Positions 11,959-17,882 of a stretch of DNA of 42,669 nucleotides are shown here, in pieces. Both the position numbers and the translations under genes were made by a program. Below the pieces are notes generated by a model, which did not search any database, had not been told where the DNA came from, and was given only the letters and a program-made list of their open reading frames with translations. Each line of letters begins with the position of its first letter. The first letter of the stretch is position 1. Origin of the DNA: Phenylobacterium zucineum (lineage in GTDB: Bacteria > Pseudomonadota > Alphaproteobacteria > Caulobacterales > Caulobacteraceae); NCBI GenBank assembly GCA_002221445.1, contig NMUI01000013.1, positions 1 to 42,669 of the forward strand, in the 5' to 3' direction.

Positions 11959-13801
11959 TCGACTTGGCCCCAAACCCCTTCCGAGATTTGATGACACCGA
12001 GAGTCTCCGCAGCACGTTGAAGCGTTCGCTTTGATATGCTGCGGCGTTCGGCCATTGTCTCGACCTTTTTGGCCTCCACAGCGCCATCGCCGAGCACGTC
12101 CTTCAGGAACTCGCCCGCTTCATCCTTCTCCTTGTTCTTCCCGCTGGTATGCGTCACACTGAGAATGTCATCCGCGGTGTAGTCAACCACGTCGCCCCAT
12201 TCGAAGCGTGAACGATCCCGCTTCTTGCCTTTATCGGGAAGACCGAGAATGCGGAAGGTGACGGATCGAGGAAGCTTTGCAAGGTTCATCTTCGTGACAG
12301 CAACCACGCGGTCCTCGGTGTTCTCCGGGTGAATGCCGACTGTCATGACAATGCGCGCCGCGCCTGAGAAAGCGATTGAGCCCTGGCCACGATACAACGC
12401 CTTCTCCTTGCCGCCCTTGGTCAAGTGACGCAAGACGATGACGGCACAGTTGTAGCGTCGACCGATGTTCCGGAACCACATCATGGATTGCTGCGCTTCG
12501 CTGGACTTGTGAATGTCGGCGGAGCCTATGTAGTTGTTCATCGTGTCGAATGCGACGACTGCGGGGCGAAGTTCAGCAATGGCTTCCTCGACCGCTTCGA
12601 GTGCGTCGGGATCGTCAATGCTGAACGGGAACTCTTCCTGAAAGAAGTTCTTGCGATTGCGCAGACCATTGTCAACGAGACGCGGCTTCGTCACCGCGCC
12701 CTCGTCGTTTTCAATATCGAAGTAAGCCACCTTGCAAGGATCGACTCGCTCGTCCGGTCGCATGTCAGGAAGTGCTTCGCCGTCGCACAGGTGCTTGCAC
12801 ACCATTTGAACGAAGTAGGATTTGCCGAGACCCGGGTCACCCTCAACAATCGTGAGTTCGCCGCGAGCAAGACGTCCATGCCAAATCCAGTCGATGTTCT
12901 TCTCCTCGGCTTCGTCAATCGAATGCGCGAGGAACTTGTAAGACTTGGCGGGAGACTCGATGCTCGACTCCACAGAAGTGTCGAACCGCTGCTCAATGAT
13001 CTTGTCCAGTTCACGGCGGAGCTGCTCGTCCTCATTGTGACGCCCGCGGAATTTGTTCCAGCGGCTGGCTTTGATGAGAACGAAGCATTCATCCTCGTTG
13101 CATCCCGCCTCGAGTAATGCGTGTTCCATCTTCCATATCATCTCGCTTCGCTTGCCTGACTTTGGTGCTTCCTTGCTGACGAGCTCGCGACGAAGCCAGA
13201 CGGGGAACTTATTCGAGTACTGCTGGAACACTTCGGAAGCGTTGATCGTTGACGGATCATTTTTGGCTGTGGACTTCATGGAAGCCCGAATGGTTTCGGA
13301 AATGCGAGCAGACGTGAAAGCGGGAAGGTCATCCCACATGGTCTTAGTCTTTGGGTGGCTGGGGTATTTGTAGTTGATCGTTCCGGGAATGCGAAGAACC
13401 TGTCCGAAGTCCCACCCGCTCTTGTCCGCGCCCACGTGATAGGTCAATGCACGATTGAGCTCCTTGGTCATCGGCTTATCAATCAGCCAGATGCCGACAT
13501 AACGGCCGGGAGAGGACTCAATGGCAATGGTCGGCTTCGGTCGCATGTGACGCGGGTCCGCCTCGTCAAGGTCAGCCCACAGCAGCTTCGGAGGGACTGC
13601 CGAGTCTTCCTTGCGCGACTTCTTCTTCAGCCCGTGCGGGCACCAATAAAGGTCTTTGTCGGCGTTGTCCTTGAGGAATTGCTTGACCAGGTGCAGCTCG
13701 TCGCGAGCGAAGTAATGGTCTTTCCATTGACCCGATGACGACTTGGTGCTGATGCAAAAATAAGCGCCTTCCATTCTGCGCCATAGATCAACGATTAGCA
13801 T
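11915..13801 (-). CDS. Bifunctional primase-helicase (AEP primase-like + RepA/AAA helicase + wHTH)
   Basis: A 628-residue replication protein. Residues about 70-150 look like an archaeo-eukaryotic-type primase domain of the RepB/DnaB-primase group: WADLDEAD (Asp77, Asp79), SSPGRYVGIWLID (96-108) and QVLRIPGTINYK (134-145). A linker leads to a RepA/RecA-like ATPase with Walker A GDPGLGKS (321-328) and a later VVAFDTMNNYIGSADIH (Walker B). The last 60 residues (VETMAERRSISKRTLQRAAE and a GFGAKSTTWW end) form a winged HTH. It would unwind and prime the fork for the polymerase at 17869. Start ATG 13801 has GGAG upstream. It is on the strand opposite to its early neighbours and overlaps genes at both ends. 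Confidence 0.9.
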   Translation of the reverse strand: MLIVDLWRRMEGAYFCISTKSSSGQWKDHYFARDELHLVKQFLKDNADKDLYWCPHGLKKKSRKEDSAVPPKLLWADLDEADPRHMRPKPTIAIESSPGRYVGIWLIDKPMTKELNRALTYHVGADKSGWDFGQVLRIPGTINYKYPSHPKTKTMWDDLPAFTSARISETIRASMKSTAKNDPSTINASEVFQQYSNKFPVWLRRELVSKEAPKSGKRSEMIWKMEHALLEAGCNEDECFVLIKASRWNKFRGRHNEDEQLRRELDKIIEQRFDTSVESSIESPAKSYKFLAHSIDEAEEKNIDWIWHGRLARGELTIVEGDPGLGKSYFVQMVCKHLCDGEALPDMRPDERVDPCKVAYFDIENDEGAVTKPRLVDNGLRNRKNFFQEEFPFSIDDPDALEAVEEAIAELRPAVVAFDTMNNYIGSADIHKSSEAQQSMMWFRNIGRRYNCAVIVLRHLTKGGKEKALYRGQGSIAFSGAARIVMTVGIHPENTEDRVVAVTKMNLAKLPRSVTFRILGLPDKGKKRDRSRFEWGDVVDYTADDILSVTHTSGKNKEKDEAGEFLKDVLGDGAVEAKKVETMAERRSISKRTLQRAAETLGVIKSRKGFGAKSTTWWELPDEQQSDG

Positions 13802-13979
13802 TATTGCTCCCCTTATTATTCTTGAGCTCGATCACCCGCTTGACTTCATTCTCGTGAACAAGCCAAATCCACCCGATCTTCTGCCCCTTGATAGACCCGC
13901 GCTGAACACGTCGAAGGAGTGCCCCTTCCTTCATGCTCAGACGCTGCGCGGCGTCTTTGATTGTTAAGAACCCATCCAT
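13788..13979 (-). CDS. Small excisionase-type HTH protein
   Basis: A 63-residue protein reading MDGFLTIKDAAQRLSMKEGA then LLRRVQRGSIKGQKIG and WIWLVHENEVKRVIEL. This is the HTH_17/excisionase pattern ('ltikeaA..l.vs...vrr.i..G.i.g.ki.g..W.v...ev'). It overlaps the primase-helicase start by 14 bases and so is co-transcribed; it may autoregulate this minus-strand pair. Its upstream region overlaps the divergent plus-strand promoter at 13996-14024, where a regulator could act on both. Confidence 0.8.
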   Translation of the reverse strand: MDGFLTIKDAAQRLSMKEGALLRRVQRGSIKGQKIGWIWLVHENEVKRVIELKNNKGSNNANR

Positions 13980-13995
13980 TTGAGGAATACCCCCG

Positions 13996-14024
13996 TTGAC
14001 TGAAGTGTGCCAGCAGTATTATGT
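13996..14024 (+). promoter_or_regulatory. Sigma70-like promoter for the nucleotide cassette
   Basis: TTGACT (13996-14001), 17-base spacer, TTATGT (14019-14024), preceded by CCCG as in the other three promoters of this set. It is the start point of the run of genes from the kinase at 14063 to about 24.8 kb and is divergent from the small HTH gene. Confidence 0.65.
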
Positions 14025-14062
14025 CGTAATTCATGACAGCGCAACTCGAAAGGTCTCAATCA

Positions 14063-14548
14063 ATGGCAATAATCGTTGAAGGAATTGACAACTCAGGTAA
14101 GTCCACACTCGCACGTCTCATTGCAAAGCGTCTCGGACTGTTACTTGTCGAAAGCGAAGGGCCGCCGAAATATCCCGGAGAAATGAATGCGCGGGTTGAG
14201 CGGTACTTCTCGATGCCGGGCCCCTTGTTGTTCGTCCGTCACCCCTGCGTCAGCCAGGTGATTTACGGTAAGCTCCGCGGGGAGGAGGACTCAATCAGCG
14301 CCGACCTCGTTCGGGAGTTCTACAATCAGCAGCACCTGTTCATCTATTGCGACCCGCTCGGACGCGGACTCGAAGGTCATGTGGTCAAGGATGAACACGA
14401 CTCGCCGGCACACCTGAAAGCCATCGAGGACAAGTATAGCAACCTGCTCGCCATGTATCGGGACTGGGCAATCAATCGCGCCCATATGTTCTACCGCATC
14501 GGCGACTCTATGGACCGGGTGGTGAAGGCATGTTCGACCGTCGCATGA
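14063..14548 (+). CDS. Deoxynucleoside monophosphate kinase-like P-loop protein
   Basis: A 161-residue kinase of the thymidylate/dNMP kinase-like group. MAIIVEGIDNSGKSTLARLI carries the P-loop (GIDNSGKST, residues 7-15). The family plan continues with a FVRHPCVSQVIYGKLRG segment (the 'dRh..ise.vYg...r' substrate/lid region) and LFIYCDPLGR. Start ATG 14063 is favoured by AAAGG nine bases upstream; ATG 14033 is also open. It would phosphorylate a (d)NMP to the diphosphate. Being first in a cassette with MazG-like, ThyA-like and deaminase genes, it could act on a modified dCMP as T4 gp1 does; the substrate is inference. Confidence 0.85.
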   Translation: MAIIVEGIDNSGKSTLARLIAKRLGLLLVESEGPPKYPGEMNARVERYFSMPGPLLFVRHPCVSQVIYGKLRGEEDSISADLVREFYNQQHLFIYCDPLGRGLEGHVVKDEHDSPAHLKAIEDKYSNLLAMYRDWAINRAHMFYRIGDSMDRVVKACSTVA

Positions 14549-14877
14549 TGACCGCTATCCGAAACCCGAACATGCTTGTTCCGTGGTTTCTCATGGCTGC
14601 CTACGCCTACGAGCAGCTTGATAGCCCCATCATCAGCGACGGCGCATGGGATGACTTGTGCAATCGTCTAAAGCAAGAGTGGAAGACGATACGCCACAGG
14701 CACAAATGGATTATTGATCGTCATCAGCTCTCGACTGGGACGGCCAGTTATCTAAGGAAGAGCGACTACCCCGGAATGGCCGTTGGGGCTGTTCAATCAT
14801 TGATAGGAGAGATGCAAGATGCACAAGCAGCCAAACGACAGAAGCGCCGAGCCCGTCGACTTCGTCGGCGACATTGA
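14530..14877 (+). CDS. DNA ligase-related small protein (hypothetical)
   Basis: A 115-residue protein. The segment MLVPWFLMAAYAYEQLDSPI then ISDGAWDDLCNRLKQEW resembles the start of NAD-dependent DNA ligases ('...Y...d.piisD..yD.L...L'), here without an adenylation domain. The next part (ASYLRKSDYPGMAVGAVQSL) is shared by small phage proteins often annotated as ligase-like. The last 20 residues, very Arg-rich, overlap the next gene and may not be native. Role unknown. It overlaps the kinase end by 19 bases. Confidence 0.7.
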   Translation: MFDRRMMTAIRNPNMLVPWFLMAAYAYEQLDSPIISDGAWDDLCNRLKQEWKTIRHRHKWIIDRHQLSTGTASYLRKSDYPGMAVGAVQSLIGEMQDAQAAKRQKRRARRLRRRH

Positions 14878-15313
14878 AGAGTTCCACAGCAAGTTCGGTC
14901 TGTTCTACGATGGCAAACCGCGTATGCTCCCGACGGAGCTCGCGGATTTTCGGCAGAAGTTCTTGCAGGAGGAGAAGAACGAATACGTCCTCCACACCGA
15001 AGCCTGCACCATCGCCGTTCACGAACGCGACGAAGCCGAGGTGACGCATCAACTCGCTCAAATGCTCGACGGACTTGTGGACCTGGTCTATGTTGCCGTC
15101 GGCACCGCACATCTCCACGGCTTCGACTTCCGTGAAGCGTGGCGTCGAGTTCATGCCGCCAACATGGCGAAGGTTCGAGCTCAGCGAGCTGAGGACTCGA
15201 AACGCGGAACAACCTATGACGTGGTGAAACCCGACGGCTGGCTGCCCCCGCGGCACGAAGACCTCGTGGAGGATCACGTTCACCAGCTCCTCGCTGTGGC
15301 TGCCAGCGAGTAG
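14819..15313 (+). CDS. MazG-like nucleotide pyrophosphohydrolase (PRA-PH superfamily)
   Basis: A 164-residue protein of the all-alpha NTP pyrophosphohydrolase superfamily. It shows the metal-binding ExxE pattern in KFLQEEKNEYVLH (residues about 53-61) and the later DGLVDLVYVAVGTAHLHGFD with the second acidic pair (ExxxD-type motif), followed by AWRRVHAANMAKV. Members split (d)NTPs to monophosphate and pyrophosphate. T4 gp56, a dCTPase/dUTPase, belongs to the same superfamily. Directly upstream of two ThyA-like genes, it could supply dCMP and remove dCTP, but the substrate cannot be told from sequence. It is followed by a strong hairpin. Confidence 0.85.
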   Translation: MHKQPNDRSAEPVDFVGDIEEFHSKFGLFYDGKPRMLPTELADFRQKFLQEEKNEYVLHTEACTIAVHERDEAEVTHQLAQMLDGLVDLVYVAVGTAHLHGFDFREAWRRVHAANMAKVRAQRAEDSKRGTTYDVVKPDGWLPPRHEDLVEDHVHQLLAVAASE

Positions 15314-15320
15314 AGGCCGA

Positions 15321-15359
15321 CGGCCCGGGAAAGGTTCCTCCCCACTGAGTACCGGGCCG
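15321..15359 (+). other. Strong RNA hairpin between MazG-like and ThyA-like genes
   Basis: An 8-bp perfect GC stem (CGGCCCGG at 15321-15328, CCGGGCCG at 15352-15359) encloses a 23-base loop with a smaller GGAA/TTCC pair. It starts eight bases after the MazG-like stop and ends 23 bases before the ThyA-like ATG. There is no T run, so it is not a simple terminator. It could be a transcript processing or stability element, or a leader controlling the two ThyA-like genes. Confidence 0.5.
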
Positions 15360-15382
15360 CTCGTGCCACAAGGATCAAGAAA

Positions 15383-16207
15383 ATGAAAGCTGAATGGATC
15401 AATCACTGCCTCGCGTTATCTCGACGCAAAGCCGACTTCTATAGCGGGTGTCGCAAAATCCTTCGAGTGAGAACACTCACCTTCGAGGACTGGTATGACG
15501 ATGAGCATGGCGCTCTTCGCCTTGAGGATGCGGGCTATACCAAGAGCAAAATGAAATACCTTGAGCGGGGCTACCTTCACGAAGAGTCTCGGGCCGTCGC
15601 CGTTCAGCTGTGGGATCGTCGCCGGCAACAGGCCAAGTATGGCAGTGTTGGTTTCACCTGCTACAATCACTTTATCAAGAACGATCCCGAGAAGAAGTCG
15701 AAGCGCGCAAGCGTCATGGGCCCCTGCGTTCAATCGGTGACGCTCACCTGGCTCAACAAGACCGAGGTCGCGGTGGACGTATTCTATCGCACAACCGAGC
15801 TGCTCAAGAAGTTCCCGGCGGACTTGGTGTTTCTCCGTGACGTTCTCCTCGAGCCCTTCAACTTCGACGGAATGGAAATTCGCGAGGTGAATTGTCACTT
15901 CGCCAATATCACCATCCATCCCATGTACTTTGTCACCATCCTGCCGCTGATCGAAGACCCGATTGAAGAACTCGAAAAGATTAAGAAGGCGGATAAGTAC
16001 TTCTTCGACTGGGTGGTGAAGTGGACTGCACGATACATCTGCCCCGAATACCACAGGGGCATTGCCAAGTTTGCTCAAGCGATGCGCGTCCACAAGGACG
16101 CCATGTCAAGAATAAAGGCTGATGACCTGGCAAGGCTTCAGTCTTATCTTCGGGACAATCATCCCGGTTACCGCAACGACTATGAAGAGGAAGATGACGA
16201 TGAATAA
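15383..16207 (+). CDS. Thymidylate synthase-fold protein, divergent (dCMP-type?)
   Basis: A 274-residue protein. I place it in the thymidylate synthase/dCMP hydroxymethylase superfamily from a core resembling the next gene: MGPCVQSVTLTWLN (Cys115, the place of the catalytic Cys), VFYRTTELLKKFPADLVFL (Arg136 and Asp147) and CHFANITIHPMYF (residues 171-183). Cys-to-Arg distance is 21 (20 in ThyA), and Asp147 lies 11 after the Arg, where ThyA has Asn177. The ThyA 'SCD' after Arg is TTE, and the His207 equivalent looks lost. It may be a modified catalyst or a non-catalytic partner. It overlaps the next gene by eight bases, and its end is acidic. Family placement is my inference. Confidence 0.6.
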   Translation: MKAEWINHCLALSRRKADFYSGCRKILRVRTLTFEDWYDDEHGALRLEDAGYTKSKMKYLERGYLHEESRAVAVQLWDRRRQQAKYGSVGFTCYNHFIKNDPEKKSKRASVMGPCVQSVTLTWLNKTEVAVDVFYRTTELLKKFPADLVFLRDVLLEPFNFDGMEIREVNCHFANITIHPMYFVTILPLIEDPIEELEKIKKADKYFFDWVVKWTARYICPEYHRGIAKFAQAMRVHKDAMSRIKADDLARLQSYLRDNHPGYRNDYEEEDDDE

Positions 16208-17051
16208 ATTCGACAACTTTGCTGCCGCCATCGACGCAGCCCAACATGACCTGTGCCACAACGCTGAGCTCGTTCACACCGAGAAGTGGCAGGGCATTGA
16301 CATATCGAAGAAGCCCGAAGCGGCGATGCACGAGTTCCGCTACTTCGGTATGGAGGTGCCCATGCCGACCGAAGAGCTCGGTTACTATCGTGAGTTCATC
16401 GAGCCCAACCTGCCCTGGGCGGACGATCACTTCCTCGAGCGTGTATGTGGTGAGCCGCTCAACCCGGGCGTCCAATGGGCGAAGTGGCCGTGGGGGCAAT
16501 CGGCGGCAAAGTTCCGCGACGAGAACAGCCAGTTCAATCACAATTACATGGAACGCTACTGGCCGCGGTATGCCGGTCTTACCGACAAGGGCGAGCTGAG
16601 CGGAACGATGTTCGATCCTGATCCCAACCACCGGCCGCTCGATCCCGTCAACGAACTGGGACACCGCGGCATTCGCTATCGCTACGGCGACTTGAACGAT
16701 CTGCTCGAGCAGCTGCGCATCGAGCCCCTCACGCGCCAGGCCTACATGCCGATCTTCTTCCCGGAAGACACCGGCGTTGCCAACCCGGATCGCAAGCCGT
16801 GCACTCTCGGCTATTTCTTCATGATGCGCAACAATCGACTGGACGTGACCTACTACATTCGGTCTTGCGACTTCGTGCGGCATTTCCGCGATGACATTTA
16901 CATGACCGTCCGCCTGGTCATCTGGATGCTCGAGCGATTGCGCGAGAAGGACGAGCGCTGGAATGACGTGAAGCCTGGCCTGTTCCGAATGGACATTGGC
17001 AGCCTTCACCTGTTCCGGAATGACTATATCAAGCTCTTCGGACAAAGCTGA
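16200..17051 (+). CDS. Thymidylate synthase superfamily protein with dCMP-type specificity residue (putative dCMP hydroxymethylase)
   Basis: A 283-residue protein; ATG 16200 has GAGGA eight bases upstream. The catalytic core is recognisable: RKPCTLGYFFMM (Cys201), then YYIRSCDFVRHFRDDIYM with Arg221-Ser222-Cys223-Asp224 exactly 20 residues after the Cys, as in E. coli ThyA (Cys146, Arg166-Asp169), and FRMDIGSLHLFRND (His270, like His207). The residue 11 after the Arg is Asp232. In dUMP-specific ThyA this is Asn177; in T4 dCMP hydroxymethylase it is Asp, and Asn-to-Asp changes in ThyA shift preference to dCMP. It should therefore act on dCMP, adding a methyl or hydroxymethyl group via folate. 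The N-terminal 150 residues are unlike standard ThyA. Confidence 0.75.
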   Translation: MNKFDNFAAAIDAAQHDLCHNAELVHTEKWQGIDISKKPEAAMHEFRYFGMEVPMPTEELGYYREFIEPNLPWADDHFLERVCGEPLNPGVQWAKWPWGQSAAKFRDENSQFNHNYMERYWPRYAGLTDKGELSGTMFDPDPNHRPLDPVNELGHRGIRYRYGDLNDLLEQLRIEPLTRQAYMPIFFPEDTGVANPDRKPCTLGYFFMMRNNRLDVTYYIRSCDFVRHFRDDIYMTVRLVIWMLERLREKDERWNDVKPGLFRMDIGSLHLFRNDYIKLFGQS

Positions 17052-17224
17052 TGGGCTACTGGGAACAAATCGGCGTAGAGAACATGAAGCATCGGGAGCG
17101 GCGGGCGCGAAAGCCCCGCTGGCGCCGTGTCATCGAAGACACTCTCGGCTGGACGATCATCACCCTCATTGGTCTGCTTCTGTGGATCATTCAACTGTCA
17201 CCAATATGGAGGTACTTCCTATGA
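17051..17224 (+). CDS. Small single-span membrane protein
   Basis: A 57-residue protein read from ATG 17051, which overlaps the previous stop by one base (TGATG). The first 30 residues are strongly basic (HRERRARKPRWRRVIED, around 14-30); then TLGWTIITLIGLLLWIIQLS makes one membrane span, with a short outer tail. The positive-inside rule predicts the basic part in the cytoplasm. It overlaps the next gene in an ATGA junction. No family recognised. Its place between ThyA-like and deaminase genes does not explain it. Confidence 0.7.
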   Translation: MGYWEQIGVENMKHRERRARKPRWRRVIEDTLGWTIITLIGLLLWIIQLSPIWRYFL

Positions 17225-17418
17225 GCGCCTACTTGAACAGCCTTTGGGAAGAGGGCACCGTCGAAGACCTGCGCATTCGGGTTAAGAAGCTCCGTGACGA
17301 GCTTGGCGACTCCACCCCGGTGGATGAGACCTGGGACCGTCGAACGCTCTTCAATGAGCTCGTGAAGCTGTTTAATCAGTCCCGTCCCAAGGTCACCAGA
17401 GAATTGGAGACCAAGTGA
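17221..17418 (+). CDS. Small hypothetical protein
   Basis: A 65-residue charged helical protein, MSAYLNSLWEEGTVEDLRIR onward, then RVKKLRDELGDSTPVDETWD and a final LFNELVKLFNQSRPK helix. ATG 17221 has GGAGG upstream, and its end shares a base with the deaminase start. No motif or family recognised. Confidence 0.7.
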   Translation: MSAYLNSLWEEGTVEDLRIRVKKLRDELGDSTPVDETWDRRTLFNELVKLFNQSRPKVTRELETK

Positions 17419-17882
17419 TGAGGATCACCCGCCAGCAGATGTTCATGGAAATAGCCCACACAGTCGCCAAGCGCTCGACGTGCTTCCGACTGAATGTGGG
17501 CTCAGTGGTAGTCATCAACAATCGGATTGTGAGCATCGGCTACAACGGGCGTCCGGCCGGTCAACCACACTGCGAGGGCAATGATTGCCCGGGACGTGAC
17601 GGGTGCCACGAAACGATCCACGCCGAGGACAACGCGCTTCGCCACGTGCCGAGCGAGCTGAAGTGCGAGTCCTGTGACGTCTACGTGACGGACAGCCCTT
17701 GCCAAGGATGCGCCGAGAAGCTGATTGCCAGCAACGTGCGGCGGGTGTTCTTCGGCAAGCCCTATCGTATCACGGAGTCGCTCGACTGGCTCATGGAACG
17801 TGGCGTTGAGGTCTACCAGGTCACGCCGGCCGGGTATGTCATCGACTGGAAGACCCGGAGGATTGTCGATGTTGCGCCGTGA
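17418..17882 (+). CDS. dCMP deaminase family protein
   Basis: A 154-residue zinc enzyme of the dCMP/ComEB deaminase family. The zinc site is complete: ETIHAEDNAL (His68, catalytic Glu70) and DSPCQGCAEKL (Cys95, Cys98). An extra group of Cys and His (PHCEGNDCPGRDGCHE, residues 50-65) is the additional zinc site known from T4-type and Bacillus-type dCMP deaminases. The reaction makes dUMP from dCMP, feeding thymidylate synthesis; here ThyX could use the product. In T4 the enzyme is allosteric with dCTP or hm-dCTP. ATG 17418 overlaps the previous stop, and the end overlaps the polymerase gene by 14 bases. Confidence 0.93.
   Translation: MRITRQQMFMEIAHTVAKRSTCFRLNVGSVVVINNRIVSIGYNGRPAGQPHCEGNDCPGRDGCHETIHAEDNALRHVPSELKCESCDVYVTDSPCQGCAEKLIASNVRRVFFGKPYRITESLDWLMERGVEVYQVTPAGYVIDWKTRRIVDVAP

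Noticed and set aside
12425-13117. A 230-codon plus-strand frame opposite the primase-helicase
   Set aside because: It is a reverse shadow of a protein with clear Walker and primase motifs.
15321-15359. The hairpin as a Rho-independent terminator or tRNA
   Set aside because: No T run follows, and the loop and arms do not form a cloverleaf; I kept it only as an unexplained structure.
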